From NCBI RefSeq assembly GCF_000455265.1, contig NZ_HG005139.1, positions 2,260,188 through 2,324,187 of the forward strand: a DNA stretch of 64,000 bases. Direction: 5' to 3'. Both the position numbers and the translations under genes were made by a program. The notes under the pieces were generated by a model, which saw only the letters and a program-made list of their open reading frames with translations, was not told the origin of the DNA and ran no database searches. Shown here in pieces: positions 26,758 through 36,669 of the stretch. Positions within the stretch are counted from its first letter, which is position 1. Each line of letters begins with the position of its first letter. Source of the DNA: Paenibacillus antibioticophila (lineage in GTDB: Bacteria; Bacillota; Bacilli; Paenibacillales; Paenibacillaceae).

Positions 26758-27210
26758 CTAATTGTATAAAGCTGTCTTTGATACGATTCTCTTCTTCATC
26801 CGGATCGAGGTTCCGCCGCCAAGCTCACTGCTTACCTCAAATTCATCCATGAAATTCTCCATAATCGTAAAGCCCATCCCCGAGCGTTCCAGCTCAGGCT
26901 TGGACGTAAACAGCGGCTGCTTGGCAAGCTCTACATCCTCGATGCCGCGCCCCTTGTCCTCTACCGATAAGGTCACCGTATCTCCTTCAATCAAAGCCGA
27001 TATGGTAACAATCCCTTCGGGATCTCCGTCATAGCCATGAATAATAGAATTGGTTACCGCTTCAGAAATGACCGTCTTCAGATCCGTGATCTCATCCATA
27101 GTCGGATCAAGCTGCGAGACAAAGGCAGCGACCGTGACACGGGCAAAGGATTCGTTCTCGCTTCTGGCAGCAAACTGCAGCGACATAAAATTTCGGCCGG
27201 GTTGGTTCAT
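26758..27210 (-). CDS. spoIIAB: Anti-sigma-F factor / serine kinase SpoIIAB
   Basis: Binds and inhibits SigF, and phosphorylates SpoIIAA. The 150-residue GHKL ATPase shows the N-box ([12 protein letters not shown]), the G1 box ([10 protein letters not shown]) and the G2 region ([15 protein letters not shown]). The ATG overlaps the spoIIAA stop (ATGA), the usual coupling that keeps the two proteins in ratio; GGAGGTCG lies upstream. Confidence 0.96.
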   Translation of the reverse strand: MNQPGRNFMSLQFAARSENESFARVTVAAFVSQLDPTMDEITDLKTVISEAVTNSIIHGYDGDPEGIVTISALIEGDTVTLSVEDKGRGIEDVELAKQPLFTSKPELERSGMGFTIMENFMDEFEVSSELGGGTSIRMKKRIVSKTALYN

Positions 27211-27560
27211 AGTGCGACCTCCAATTCGGTAAGAGCTGTGGCTTCATTTTCATAAACGGCCATGATTTTAAACAGCCCCGACATTTCCAACAAGCGGTAC
27301 ACCTGCGGGTTTACGCCACATATGACCATTTTTCCGCCTTTGAGCTTGATCTGCTTATAGCGGCCCAGGATGACTCCGATCCCCGAGCTGTCCATAAACT
27401 GCAGTGATTCCAGGCTTAGTACAAGATGACGGCAGTCGCCGCGTCCGATCTCATCCTCCAGCATGATACGGACTTTATCCGCCGTATGATGATCGAGCTC
27501 CCCTACCAGACGCGCCACAAGGGTGTTGCGATGCCTGATCATATCCATGTGCAAATTCAT
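27207..27560 (-). CDS. spoIIAA: Anti-anti-sigma factor SpoIIAA
   Basis: STAS-domain protein which, when dephosphorylated, pulls SpoIIAB off SigF. It has 117 residues, with the phosphorylation loop [13 protein letters not shown] (Ser58 or Ser59 in DSSG) and the conserved [11 protein letters not shown] at the start. GGGAGGAGAG precedes the ATG. A sigma-H type promoter is visible at 27594-27623. Confidence 0.96.
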   Translation of the reverse strand: MNLHMDMIRHRNTLVARLVGELDHHTADKVRIMLEDEIGRGDCRHLVLSLESLQFMDSSGIGVILGRYKQIKLKGGKMVICGVNPQVYRLLEMSGLFKIMAVYENEATALTELEVAL

Positions 27561-27593
27561 GTCTGTTCACTCTCCTCCCTGTCATGAACACAA

Positions 27594-27623
27594 CAATTCT
27601 ACAGCTCATTCAGAGAATCCTGC
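27594..27623 (-). promoter_or_regulatory. Sigma-H promoter of the spoIIA operon
   Basis: On the minus strand GCAGGATTC (27615-27623) and GTAGAATTG (27594-27602) are 12 bp apart, matching the sigma-H consensus RnAGGAwWW and RnnGAATww. It lies about 35 bp before spoIIAA, where the operon is known to be read by sigma-H in B. subtilis. Confidence 0.75.
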
Positions 27624-27649
27624 CGGATGACAAAACTAGAAGAAAACTG

Positions 27650-28843
27650 CTACGAATCTACAAAGAACAGATGTGAGGCCGTACGCTTGAACATGGTCCA
27701 CCAGCCCGCCTTTTCGATCGAAGAGGCCGCCTTCAGTTCGAACTCAGTCAGCGGCTTGCCGTCCTGATAAATGATCAGCTTGCCGATCATCTGCCCTTCA
27801 TGGATTGGAGCAGACAGCTTGTCAGGAACCTCCAGCTTTTGTGTAATGTCTGCCGGCTGGGACCCCTTTTTCACCAGAACATTCATCGTTCTCGACGCTG
27901 CCAGATCTAGTTGGGAAGCCTCGCCGCGATGCACCTTCACCTTTCCGATAACTTCGCCCGCTTTATAGATCGGATGCAGCGCATACTGCGAGAAGGCGTA
28001 ATCAAACATAGAGGATACTTCACTGTTCCGAGTCTTTGTATTGGGTTCTCCTAGCACGACAGCGATCAGACGCAAGCCATCGCGCTTTGCGGTCGCTGCC
28101 AGACAAAATTTTGCCTCCGAGGTGTAGCCGGTTTTCAGGCCATCAGCCCCGCTGTAGAAGCGAACCAGCTTATTCGTATTCACCAGCCAGAACGGCTTCT
28201 CCGTCTCCTGGCGAAGATAATCCTGGTAGGCACCGGTATAGGCCGTGATCCCCTCGTATTTCAGGAGCTCGCGGCTCATCATAGCGATGTCGTGGGCCGA
28301 GGAATAATGGTTCTCCACCGGCAAGCCATTGCAGTTGGAGAAGTGCGTATCCTTAAGTCCCAGCTCCTTTGCCTTCTCATTCATCATATTGACAAAGGCC
28401 TTCTCGGTTCCGGCGATTTTTTCAGCCAAGGCTACAGAAGCATCATTGCCTGAGGCCATCGCAACTCCTTTAAGCAGTTGATCCACAGTCATCTCTTCGC
28501 CCGGCTCAAGGAATATCTGCGAACCGCCCATGGAAGCTGCATATTCACTCGTCGTAACTTTATCGTTCAGCTTCAGCTTGCCCTGATCAATCGCTTCCAT
28601 CGTGAGCAGCATTGTCATAATTTTGGTGATGCTCGCCGGAGGAAGCTGTTCATGACTTTTCTTTTCGAATATAACTGTTCCCGTATCCGCATCAATCAGA
28701 ATGGCGGATTGCGCCTGTTCAGCCAATGCGAGCTCCGAGGCAGTGTTGCCGGGCTCTTCGACCGCCGCCCTTGCCTGTACCGCCCCAAGAGGCACTGCCA
28801 AGAGCAAGGCCATACAGCACAGGATTAACCGTTTCTTCAACAT
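27650..28843 (-). CDS. dacF: D-alanyl-D-alanine carboxypeptidase DacF
   Basis: Penicillin-binding protein that trims stem peptides and sets spore cortex cross-linking. The 397 residues have a signal peptide (KKRLILCCMALLLAVPLGAVQA), the S-x-x-K box (ASITKIM), the S-G-N box (SGNDASVALA), the K-T-G box (GLKTGYT) and a C-terminal PBP5-type beta domain. AAGGGGGA precedes the ATG. It lies directly upstream of spoIIA on the same strand, as in B. subtilis. Confidence 0.94.
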   Translation of the reverse strand: MLKKRLILCCMALLLAVPLGAVQARAAVEEPGNTASELALAEQAQSAILIDADTGTVIFEKKSHEQLPPASITKIMTMLLTMEAIDQGKLKLNDKVTTSEYAASMGGSQIFLEPGEEMTVDQLLKGVAMASGNDASVALAEKIAGTEKAFVNMMNEKAKELGLKDTHFSNCNGLPVENHYSSAHDIAMMSRELLKYEGITAYTGAYQDYLRQETEKPFWLVNTNKLVRFYSGADGLKTGYTSEAKFCLAATAKRDGLRLIAVVLGEPNTKTRNSEVSSMFDYAFSQYALHPIYKAGEVIGKVKVHRGEASQLDLAASRTMNVLVKKGSQPADITQKLEVPDKLSAPIHEGQMIGKLIIYQDGKPLTEFELKAASSIEKAGWWTMFKRTASHLFFVDS

Positions 28844-28914
28844 AAGTCCCCCTTAGTCTAGGAATTACAATTCTGATAACTTAGTATGAACCAAAATTTG
28901 TAATAATATTCTTA

Positions 28915-29140
28915 GTATATAAGTTGAACTACTGAATTTTACGTTCTGGGGCAACGTGTGAAGTGTTCTTACGATCGCTGTTGTTCGCGGATTTCTCTAT
29001 TTGAACTAAGATATTATTAAGTAGAAATCCACTCACAAAGGCGAACGCTTTCGCTTTATGCTTCCGAAGCAGCTTTCTTACAGAAAGCTTTTAACACTTC
29101 ACACTTATGCCCTTTCTACGTTTTTATAGTTCAACTGATA
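28915..29140 (+). repeat. Structured dispersed repeat, copy 2
   Basis: Full copy with perfect 10-bp ends AGTTGAACTA (28922-28931) and TAGTTCAACT (29127-29136). The GTGTGAAGTGTT/AACACTTCACAC stem is 12 bp and perfect; the inner stem is GGATTTCT (28989-28996) with AGAAATCC (29023-29030). It also carries small hairpins GCTTCCGAAGC and AGCTTTC/GAAAGCT that copy 1 lacks. It fills most of the gene-free 28844-29240. Confidence 0.85.
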
Positions 29141-29240
29141 TACCTTGACGGGCTGTTGAGTTTTACGGAGAGATGATAGATGTTTTGAGCCGCTGCGGGC
29201 AAAGGTGTCTTTACGGCCCTACAACTTTTTTTGCAAACGC

Positions 29241-29289
29241 AAAAAGGGGCAGCCCGGAAGTCAGTTTTCACTAACCCCGGACTGCCCCC
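29241..29289 (-). terminator. Terminator of the nucleoside-salvage operon
   Basis: GGGGCAG and CCGG (29246-29257) pair with CCGG and CTGCCCC (29277-29288), and the minus strand ends in TTTTTGCG. It lies about 38 bp past the pdp stop. Confidence 0.85.
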
Positions 29290-29326
29290 GCAAAGGAAAC
29301 AAACCTACTCAATTGCCTGAAATCAG

Positions 29327-30658
29327 CTAGAATCTCTTAATTCCTTCAGGAGTGACCAAGGCAAAGACGAGAGGGCGTCTCGGAACCTTTGATTCCGTGA
29401 TGCCGTAAGCCTCAACCACCTTGGACCTTGCTTCCTCCAGCCTGTCCTCATGGGCACGGTTCAAATGAAGTACCGCTATTGTCTCGCCCGCTTCAACGTA
29501 ATCACCAATCTTCTTGTGCAGAATTAGCCCTGCTGCAAGATCGATCACGGAATCCTTCGTTTCCCTGCCAGCGCCTAAGAGCATAGCCGCTATGCCGATC
29601 TCTTCGGCCTGGATCGATTCTACATATCCTGCCTTCTCCGCCTTCACCTCAACTTGAAGCTCAGCTGCCTGCAACTGGTCAGGTTGATCAATCTGTGCGG
29701 CATCGCCGCCCTGAGCATCTACCATCCGTTTCAGGCTGTTCAGCGCCTCTCCGCTATCCAGCTTGGCTTGCAGGAGGGCTCTCGCCTCCTCTTCGCTGCT
29801 TGCCTTGCCTCCAAGAATCAGCATATGGGAAGCGAGTATCAGGCACACTTCCGCCAGATCCGGCGGGCCTTCTCCACGCAAGGTAGCAATCGCCTCTTTA
29901 ACCTCCAGGGCATTCCCGATTCCAAAGCCCAATGGCTGATCCATATCACTGATCACGGCAATCGTACTTCGCCCGACCTGTGTGCCGATATCTACCATTG
30001 CCTTGGCCAGCCGGATGGAATCGTCTAGCGTCTTCATGAACGCCCCGCTGCCGGTCTTCACGTCCAGAACAATCGCATCCGCACCGGCTGCAATCTTCTT
30101 GCTCATAACCGAGCTGGCGATCAGCGGAATCGAGTCTACGGTTGCGGTAACATCGCGCAGACCATAGAGCTTCTTGTCGGCAGGCGTCATATTGCCGCTT
30201 TGTCCGACGACCGCAAGGCCGATCTCATTCACTTGGGAAAAGAATTGCTCTTGATCCAGCTCTACCGAAAAGCCGGAAATGGCCTCCAGCTTATCAATCG
30301 TTCCGCCTGTATGCCCGAGTCCGCGACCGGACATCTTGGCCACAGGAACGCCGGCGGAAGCGACGAGCGGCCCCAGGACGATGGTCGTCTTGTCTCCAAC
30401 CCCGCCGGTTGAATGCTTATCTACCTTGATGCCATGAATCGAGCTCAAATCAATCATGTCTCCGGACGAGGCCATATGCATCGTCAAATCGGCGGTTTCC
30501 CGCGCATTCATCCCTTGATAATATACAGCCATGGCCCAAGCGGCCATTTGATAATCGGGAATGCTGCCCTCGCTGTATCCCCGGATCAGAAAGCCTAATT
30601 CTTCTCCGGACAACTCATGCCCGTCTCTTTTTTTGCGGATCAAATCCACAGCTCTCAT
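29327..30658 (-). CDS. pdp: Pyrimidine-nucleoside phosphorylase
   Basis: Phosphorolysis of uridine, thymidine and deoxyuridine to base and (deoxy)ribose-1-phosphate. The 443 residues have the phosphate-binding signature [13 protein letters not shown], the N-terminal helical domain ([24 protein letters not shown]) and the C-terminal AEEIG...[12 protein letters not shown] domain. Last gene of xerD-deoB-punA-pdp; only 11 bp separate it from punA, so the phosphopentose product is made and used by one operon. Confidence 0.95.
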   Translation of the reverse strand: MRAVDLIRKKRDGHELSGEELGFLIRGYSEGSIPDYQMAAWAMAVYYQGMNARETADLTMHMASSGDMIDLSSIHGIKVDKHSTGGVGDKTTIVLGPLVASAGVPVAKMSGRGLGHTGGTIDKLEAISGFSVELDQEQFFSQVNEIGLAVVGQSGNMTPADKKLYGLRDVTATVDSIPLIASSVMSKKIAAGADAIVLDVKTGSGAFMKTLDDSIRLAKAMVDIGTQVGRSTIAVISDMDQPLGFGIGNALEVKEAIATLRGEGPPDLAEVCLILASHMLILGGKASSEEEARALLQAKLDSGEALNSLKRMVDAQGGDAAQIDQPDQLQAAELQVEVKAEKAGYVESIQAEEIGIAAMLLGAGRETKDSVIDLAAGLILHKKIGDYVEAGETIAVLHLNRAHEDRLEEARSKVVEAYGITESKVPRRPLVFALVTPEGIKRF

Positions 30659-30669
30659 CGTTCTTCACC

Positions 30670-31506
30670 TCATCCGTTCGCCATATCCGGAATAATCGCC
30701 AGCACAAGGTTCAAAAATTGCTCCCGCACCCGATCCGTCGTCTCCATCACCTCGTCATGGGATAAGGGTTGATCGAGGATCCCGGCCGCCATGTTGCTGA
30801 TGCAGGAAATTCCCAACACTTCCATGCCGGCATGTCTCGCTACGATCACTTCCGAGACCGTAGACATGCCTACGGCATCTCCCCCAAGCGTCCGCAGCAT
30901 ACGGATTTCAGCGGGCGTCTCATAGGTAGGACCAAGCAGGCCTGCATAGACGCCCTCCTGTACGGAAATGCCCTGCTGCTTCGCGGTTGTCCGCGCCAGC
31001 TCGCGCAAGCGGCGGCTGTAGGCCTGGGACATATCCGGGAAGCGCACACCAAGCGCACTATCATTCGGACCAATCAACGGGTTGGTTCCGGTCAAATTAA
31101 TGTGATCCGAGATCAGCATCAGATCACCCGGGTTGAACGAAGTGTTGATGCCGCCAGCTGCATTAGTGACCAATAGGGCGGAAACGCCCAGCTCCTTCAT
31201 GACCCGAACCGGAAAAGCCGTCAGTTCAGGACCATAGCCCTCATACATATGGAAGCGTCCCTTCATTAGAACGACCGGGGTTCCATTCAAGCTCCCGATC
31301 ATGAGCTCGCCGGCATGACCTTCCACCGTTGAGACCGGAAAATAAGGAATTTCGCTGTATGCGATGCTGACAGCATCCTGCAAATGATCTGCGAGAACGC
31401 CAAGACCAGACCCGAGAATAAGTCCAACCTTCGGAGTCGTATTTGTCTTTGAGCGGATAAAATCAGCCGCTTCCTTAATCATGCCTATCGTAAGTACAGT
31501 AACCAT
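30670..31506 (-). CDS. punA: Purine nucleoside phosphorylase, trimeric class
   Basis: Cleaves guanosine and inosine (and the deoxy forms) with phosphate. The 278 residues are right for trimeric PNP, with LILGSGLGVLADHL, the His in GRFHMYEGY, TNAAGGI and the C-terminal EVIVARHAGMEVLGISCISNMAAG. The ATG follows GGGAGAGATGGACA. It lies between deoB and pdp. Confidence 0.95.
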   Translation of the reverse strand: MVTVLTIGMIKEAADFIRSKTNTTPKVGLILGSGLGVLADHLQDAVSIAYSEIPYFPVSTVEGHAGELMIGSLNGTPVVLMKGRFHMYEGYGPELTAFPVRVMKELGVSALLVTNAAGGINTSFNPGDLMLISDHINLTGTNPLIGPNDSALGVRFPDMSQAYSRRLRELARTTAKQQGISVQEGVYAGLLGPTYETPAEIRMLRTLGGDAVGMSTVSEVIVARHAGMEVLGISCISNMAAGILDQPLSHDEVMETTDRVREQFLNLVLAIIPDMANG

Positions 31507-31524
31507 TGTCCATCTCTCCCTTGC

Positions 31525-32712
31525 TTATTTCAGTTGGCCTAAAAAGCTCTTTCCATGCACGGTGCTCTGAACGCCAAAGTTGTCCGCAATCGTTGCGGCA
31601 AGATCGGCATAGCTGGCACGCACACCCAGACTTCCAGGTGAAGTCAAGCCCTTGCTGTACACAAGTAAAGGCACATATTCCCGGGTGTGGTCTGTCCCCG
31701 GATGCACCGGATCGTTTCCATGATCCGCGGTAATCACCAGCAAATCACGCTCTCCGGTCCGTTCCAGCAATTGTGGAACATACGCGTCAAATTCCTCCAA
31801 TGCACCCGCATAGCCTTCCGGATCCCGACGATGGCCGAATAAGGAATCAAAGTCAACCAGATTGGTAAACAGCAATCCGTTGAACGGCTGCTCCATTAAG
31901 CGGATTGTCTCCTGAATCCCATGCAGATTGCTCTTCGTCGGATACGACGCCGAGATGCCCTCCCCGGAAAAAATGTCATTAATCTTCCCTACAGAGATTA
32001 CATCCTTGCCGGACTCCTTCAATGCATTCAGCACGGTTGGTTCCGGCGGAGATACCGCATAGTCATGACGGTTCGGCGTACGCTTAAAGGCTCCCGGCTC
32101 ACCTACGAACGGTCTTGCGATGACTCTTCCCACCGAGTGCTCAGGAGCCAGTGTCAGGCGGCGTGCGATTTCACATGCCCGATACAGCTCTTCAAGCGGG
32201 ATGATCTCTTCATGAGCAGCAATCTGGAACACACTATCGGCCGAGGTATACACGATCCAAGCCCCGGTCTTCATATGCTCTTCACCCAGCTCGTCCAGAA
32301 TTTCTGTGCCGGATGCAGGCTTGTTCCCGATCATCTTGCGTCCAGTCTCTTGCTCAAAGCGGGTAACCAAATCCTGGGGAAAGCCTTCCGGATACGTCTG
32401 GAACGGAGTCTCAATCTTTAACCCCATCAGCTCCCAGTGTCCTGTCATCGTATCCTTGCCTGTTGAAATCTCCGCCATCTTGCCGTAATAAGCCTCCGGC
32501 GATGCAGCCGGTCCCAGATTAGGCAAGTCAGCGATATTACCTAAACCGAGCTGCTGAAGATGAGGCAGCTTGGTGCCCGGCACCCGCTCCAGAATATGTC
32601 CGAGCGTATGGGAACCAAGATCCCCAAAGCTCGCAGCATCCGGCAGTTCTCCGATTCCTACGCTATCCAGTACGATGACTGTTATTTTGTCAAAACGGTT
32701 TTCCTTTGTCAT
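31525..32712 (-). CDS. deoB: Phosphopentomutase
   Basis: Interconverts (deoxy)ribose-1-phosphate and -5-phosphate, linking nucleoside breakdown to central metabolism (drm in B. subtilis). The alkaline-phosphatase-fold metal sites are visible: [11 protein letters not shown] at the start, the phosphothreonine segment [11 protein letters not shown], and ADHGNDP near the end. The ATG at 32712 follows AAGGAGTG; the 22 upstream in-frame codons are rejected. About 395 residues. Confidence 0.95.
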   Translation of the reverse strand: MTKENRFDKITVIVLDSVGIGELPDAASFGDLGSHTLGHILERVPGTKLPHLQQLGLGNIADLPNLGPAASPEAYYGKMAEISTGKDTMTGHWELMGLKIETPFQTYPEGFPQDLVTRFEQETGRKMIGNKPASGTEILDELGEEHMKTGAWIVYTSADSVFQIAAHEEIIPLEELYRACEIARRLTLAPEHSVGRVIARPFVGEPGAFKRTPNRHDYAVSPPEPTVLNALKESGKDVISVGKINDIFSGEGISASYPTKSNLHGIQETIRLMEQPFNGLLFTNLVDFDSLFGHRRDPEGYAGALEEFDAYVPQLLERTGERDLLVITADHGNDPVHPGTDHTREYVPLLVYSKGLTSPGSLGVRASYADLAATIADNFGVQSTVHGKSFLGQLK

Positions 32713-32778
32713 CCTTGTCACTCCTTCTATCCTGCTCCATTTAGTAATCCCTAGACCCGCGCAAACCATTCGGAGCAC

Positions 32779-33693
32779 TTATTGAGCCGGATCCGAATGC
32801 CGTGCCTTCGCTCGAGGGTGAAATTGATCATAAACCGCCTTCAAATTAGGCTTGGATTGAGCAAGGTACAGCTGAATTGTGGCCAGATCGCCATGTCCGA
32901 GCATCTCTTGCACCGAACGGACATCCGCACCGCTCTCCAGCAAATGCACTGCACAGGAGTGCCGCAGCGTATGCGGGGTGATATCCTTTGTGAGTCCCGC
33001 CCGCTCTGCATACTTTTTTAGCAGCTTCCAGATACCTTGCCGGCTGATTCGTTCCCCGGAGCGGTTCGGAAAAAGCGGTTTCTGCTCAGGATGCAAGGCT
33101 GGTTCTCCCCGGATCTCGTTTAAATACTTGTCCAGCCATTTGGCTGTTTCCATGCCGAACGGCAAAATTCGTTCTTTGCCTGTATCTCCTGAACAACGCA
33201 AAAACCGGACGCCGATATCGACATCCCGTATGTTCAGGGCAATGAGCTCGCTGACCCTAATCGCCGTAGCATATAACAGCTCCAGGATCGCCTTATCTCT
33301 AAGTCCCAATGGAGTTGTATCATCCGGCGCCTCAAGCAGAAGCTGTGTCTCCTCAAGCGAGAGGATATCCGGCAGCTTCTTCTCCAATTTGGGCGGAGTG
33401 ATCGCTGAGGCAAGATCCTGTTCAATGATGTTATCCTGCAGCAGAAATTGGAGGAATGCCTTCAGCGCGACCGAGCTTCTTGCAATCGTAGCCGGAGCTT
33501 TGCCTTGTTCTCTTAACCGGGCAAAATATAACATTACTCCGGTTCGCGTAAGCTCAGGATAGGCCGAAATTCCCCGGTCCGTCAAATAATCCAGAAAATG
33601 TCCAATGTCCCGACTGTAGCTCTCCAGCGTTGACGGGCTTAGCTTTCTTTGCTGCGTTAAATAGGTGATAAAAGAGGCTGCGGCCTGCTGCAC
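32779..33693 (-). CDS. xerD: Site-specific tyrosine recombinase XerD
   Basis: Resolves chromosome dimers at dif with a partner recombinase. The 304 residues have a SAM-like N-terminal domain (ASFITYLTQQRKLSPSTLESYSRD) and a catalytic domain with Arg in ATAIRVSEL, HTLRHSCAVHLLESG, LGHGDLATIQ and the nucleophile Tyr in LYLA. GTG start at 33693 behind AAGGAGG. Its place between deoB and yqzK-fur matches B. subtilis ripX, so it is housekeeping rather than an element integrase. Confidence 0.93.
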   Translation of the reverse strand: MQQAAASFITYLTQQRKLSPSTLESYSRDIGHFLDYLTDRGISAYPELTRTGVMLYFARLREQGKAPATIARSSVALKAFLQFLLQDNIIEQDLASAITPPKLEKKLPDILSLEETQLLLEAPDDTTPLGLRDKAILELLYATAIRVSELIALNIRDVDIGVRFLRCSGDTGKERILPFGMETAKWLDKYLNEIRGEPALHPEQKPLFPNRSGERISRQGIWKLLKKYAERAGLTKDITPHTLRHSCAVHLLESGADVRSVQEMLGHGDLATIQLYLAQSKPNLKAVYDQFHPRAKARHSDPAQ

Positions 33694-33798
33694 GTCCAGT
33701 TCCTCCTTTCAAGCTGTCAGATCATGTCATCAGATGAGGATTTCCCCTCTACTCAACTATTCCACATTTCCGGCAGTTTTCCCTGCCCGAATTTCAGT

Positions 33799-34035
33799 TC
33801 ATTCTCCGTACCAGTAAAACAACTTTAGTCGATCTGCCAGATTCTCCGCATCGGATACCTCGGCTGCATCCCCGTAAAACACTTTTACCGCGGAGCCCTC
33901 AGGTACCCGATACTTATCGGGCTGCAAAACATATTCCTTCATCAAGCCGATCGCATAGTAAAACATGTAAGAAAGCAGCATAAATATTAAAGCATATTTT
34001 AAACGTAATAACCATTTACGCAGGGAGATTACCAT
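33799..34035 (-). CDS. yqzK: YqzK-family small membrane protein
   Basis: Unknown function. It has 78 residues with a basic N-terminus, one TM helix (about 13-33, YALIFMLLSYMFYYAIGL) and an outside region with RVPEGSAVKVF and a C-terminal LADRLKLFYWYGE. Named by length, topology and position between xerD and fur, as in B. subtilis. Confidence 0.75.
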   Translation of the reverse strand: MVISLRKWLLRLKYALIFMLLSYMFYYAIGLMKEYVLQPDKYRVPEGSAVKVFYGDAAEVSDAENLADRLKLFYWYGE

Positions 34036-34144
34036 AGGCCCACCTCATATTTACCCGAATTAGCGATCTTAAAGAGGTTGTTCAAGAATTACCGCTTGTA
34101 CATTATATTGAACGCTGGGCCTGAATATGAGGAATAAGCGCAAT

Positions 34145-34175
34145 AAAAAACTCCATCCGGCCAAGCGGTGGAGTT
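34145..34175 (-). terminator. Terminator after fur
   Basis: AACTCCA (34149-34155) pairs with TGGAGTT (34169-34175); on the minus strand it is followed by TTTTTTATTG. It starts 12 bp past the fur stop. Confidence 0.85.
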
Positions 34176-34187
34176 CCTGTATTTTAA

Positions 34188-34643
34188 TTACTTGCTGTCT
34201 TCGTTCTTATCCTTACAGCGGTAACAGATTCCCTGAAAGTCAAGCCGGTGATCGAGCACGGTGAAATTAAACTCCTTCTCCAGCCGTTCCTCCAGCGGAC
34301 CGAGCCAATCTTCCTTGATCTCGTCCATCGCTCCGCACTGTACGCAGATTAAATGATGGTGATGATGCTTGGTAGTATCCGTACGCAGATCGTACCGGGC
34401 CACCCCATCGCCAAAGTTGATCTTCTCTACCACATGAAGTTCGCTTAATAGCTCCAGTGTCCGATAGACCGTAGCCAAGCCGATTTCAGGAGCTTTATCC
34501 TTAACAAGCATAAAAACATCCTCAGCACTAAGATGATCGTCTTCATTTTCTAGCAGGACTCGAACCGTGGCTTCCCGTTGGGGCGTCAGCTTATAACCGT
34601 GGGATTGTAGCTGCTGTTTGATTTTATCAATTTTGGATTCCAT
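34188..34643 (-). CDS. fur: Ferric uptake regulator family repressor Fur
   Basis: Iron-sensing repressor of iron uptake genes. The 151 residues have an N-terminal winged helix (GYKLTPQREATVRVLLE; APEIGLATVYRTLELL), the metal-site histidines in TKHHHHHLICVQCG and a second Cys pair CYRCK. The ATG at 34643 follows GGGGGGGAAAA; the 17 upstream in-frame codons are rejected. PerR and Zur are close relatives, but its position next to spoIIM, yqzK and xerD is that of fur. Confidence 0.9.
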   Translation of the reverse strand: MESKIDKIKQQLQSHGYKLTPQREATVRVLLENEDDHLSAEDVFMLVKDKAPEIGLATVYRTLELLSELHVVEKINFGDGVARYDLRTDTTKHHHHHLICVQCGAMDEIKEDWLGPLEERLEKEFNFTVLDHRLDFQGICYRCKDKNEDSK

Positions 34644-34735
34644 GTTTTCCCCCCCAGGATTCGCCGCAACTTGCATATAAATCACTTCTTTCATTATAGG
34701 GGGTCTGAATCAACAAAGTCAAACATTAACTGGCA

Positions 34736-35380
34736 TTATCCACGGATCAACGCTTGCTGCAGCATCGGAGTCACCCAAGCCATCATCGATGGGCTCACAT
34801 AAGTTTCAAAAGAAGCCGCGGCCAGCAGCACTGCGGCCATTGTGGGCGTCAAGCCTGTATAGGAAAGGAATGGTTTGGCGATGCCTCCGCCCCGATTCAG
34901 CAGAACCCGGTTGCGGATAATTCCCAACGAGAACCCTACAGCCGCAACACTGCTTACCATCAGTGCCGGAATGACGAGCAAATTGTGCGGTGCAACAGAG
35001 ACCAATGCAAAGAGCAGTCCTTTCCAGGTAAACTGACCAACCAGGCAGCCGACTGTAAAGCCGATCAAGACTCCCTTCAGAAAATCGAGGATCAAAATGC
35101 CCGGCAAGCCGATAACAGAGAGTCCCAGCAGCCAGATCAGCCCTAACCATTTCAAATGCAGACTGGCTGCCTGCCAATAAGTCATGGGCTGAAAGTCCTC
35201 GCCGCCTTCCTGAATGGAAACAAAGAAGTTGCCAAAATACCTTGATAGATCCTGCTGCTGCTCTAGAGTCAGCGCATTGACCATCAAGGCACCGAACACA
35301 ACCCCCATCAAAAAGAGCACGGAGACAAATACATATAATGGCGTCTGATCCTTTAAAGTGTGGCGTATAGGTTGGAGCAT
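34736..35380 (-). CDS. spoIIM: Stage II sporulation protein M
   Basis: Membrane component of the SpoIID-SpoIIM-SpoIIP peptidoglycan machine that drives engulfment. The 214-residue protein has about five TM segments, the family start (HTLKDQTPLYVFVSVLFLMGVVFGALMVN), LDFLKGVLIGFTVGCL and VSVAPHNLLVIPALM. It is directly upstream of fur on the same strand. Confidence 0.93.
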   Translation of the reverse strand: MLQPIRHTLKDQTPLYVFVSVLFLMGVVFGALMVNALTLEQQQDLSRYFGNFFVSIQEGGEDFQPMTYWQAASLHLKWLGLIWLLGLSVIGLPGILILDFLKGVLIGFTVGCLVGQFTWKGLLFALVSVAPHNLLVIPALMVSSVAAVGFSLGIIRNRVLLNRGGGIAKPFLSYTGLTPTMAAVLLAAASFETYVSPSMMAWVTPMLQQALIRG

Positions 35381-35481
35381 CCGGCAGAGCCTCCTGTTCT
35401 TCGGTTCATGTTCATATATACTTACTCTACTGTATGAACAAGCCCTGCTACTTATGCCGGATGCGAAGAGAACCTAACTCG

Positions 35482-36669
35482 TTATTGCCCAACTTTTCCG
35501 TATATGCCTCCCCCGCCAGATTGAAGGGAAAGTCCGCCGCTTCTCGCAGCTGCGATCCAACCCGCTAATTCCTGGCCGACCACCCGTGCAAGCTCTTCCT
35601 CCGGAATGCGGTGCAATATATTCATCTCGGTTCCAAAGTGCTCCAGCAAGCGGTCGAGCTTCGCCGGACCTAATCCGGGGATGAACTCAAGCGGTACTTG
35701 ATTGAAATAAGGAGGGCGATGCTTGGGAACCTGCATCATGGGGCGATCCGCAATAGAGAGAATCCGGTCAAGCACCCCGCGAACGATATGCTTGCTGCCG
35801 CAGCCCGGACAACGCTCAATCATCGGCTCGTCTCCGCTTGCGGTTGTACCGCAGGTACTGCAAAAGGAACGATGATACTTGCCCAGCCGGGGGTCAAGGC
35901 CATAGTTGGCTGCAATGGAACGGCCTTCCTTGCCGGCCAGTGCAAGCTCAAATTCGCTGTAGGAGGGTGCCGACAGCAGCAATTCATTATACTCTCTGCC
36001 GATCTTCCCCAGAGAATGCGCATCGGAATTACTCAAGAGAGGATAAGGGTCCAGTTCACTGAGCCAGCCTGCCATCTGGCTATCCGAGCTAAGCCCCAGC
36101 TCCACGGCCGCTATCCGTTCAAGATCAAGCACATCCGCCATTCGCGGCGAACAGCTTCCATAAATACTCCGGTGAGGGGTGAAAATATGAGCCGGAATCA
36201 TCATTCCCCCGCGGGCGTAGACTTCCTCCTGAAGCACACGTGCCGGAACATAAATCCGCTGAGAGCTGAGGTGAATGTTTTTCATATGCAACGACATCCA
36301 TCCAGAGAAATCCACCATTTGATCCAGGTAAGGAAAGAATACCAGCAAATGTGCAGGACCCATTCCCGGCTCGCGGATTTCAATCTCGCTGCCAAGCAGG
36401 ATTGTTGTGCTTCTGTAGGCAATCCCTCCCTCATCCAGCTCCCGCATCGTTCCCTCTTCCAGACATGCCATGATATCCTGCTGCACCCCAGGAGAGTGAC
36501 AGTCAATGATACCGATCAGGTCAATTCCTTTTCGCTCAGCTGCTTCTTTGGCAATATTGGCGAAGGTCAGGTTCCGGCTGCCGCTGATCTTTACAGGCGC
36601 CCCCTTGGACGTCTTGCCGATGTGTATGTGCAGATCCGCATAGATGCTAACAAGCTTCTGCTCCATCAT
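35482..36669 (-). CDS. Endonuclease Q-like PHP-domain protein (YqxK family)
   Basis: Predicted DNA repair endonuclease nicking 5' of deaminated bases, as shown for EndoQ of archaea and some Bacilli. The 395 residues have an N-terminal PHP metal domain (YADLHIHIG, GIIDCHSPG, PAHIFTP, NSDAHSLG), a Cys4 zinc ribbon (FCSTCGTT ... RCPGCGSK) and a C-terminal helix-hairpin-helix region (FIPGLGPAKLDRLLEHFG). It abuts the nudF stop with no gap, so it is probably co-transcribed and coupled. The ATG at 36666 is an equally possible start. Confidence 0.85.
   Translation of the reverse strand: MMEQKLVSIYADLHIHIGKTSKGAPVKISGSRNLTFANIAKEAAERKGIDLIGIIDCHSPGVQQDIMACLEEGTMRELDEGGIAYRSTTILLGSEIEIREPGMGPAHLLVFFPYLDQMVDFSGWMSLHMKNIHLSSQRIYVPARVLQEEVYARGGMMIPAHIFTPHRSIYGSCSPRMADVLDLERIAAVELGLSSDSQMAGWLSELDPYPLLSNSDAHSLGKIGREYNELLLSAPSYSEFELALAGKEGRSIAANYGLDPRLGKYHRSFCSTCGTTASGDEPMIERCPGCGSKHIVRGVLDRILSIADRPMMQVPKHRPPYFNQVPLEFIPGLGPAKLDRLLEHFGTEMNILHRIPEEELARVVGQELAGWIAAARSGGLSLQSGGGGIYGKVGQ

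Noticed and set aside
29063..29093. Short hairpins at 29063 and 43670 as CRISPR-like repeats
   Set aside because: They are internal hairpins of the dispersed element; there are no regular spacers.
32779..33693. XerD as the integrase of the spo0A element
   Set aside because: It is 16 kb away in conserved gene order next to yqzK and fur, so it is the chromosomal dimer-resolution enzyme.
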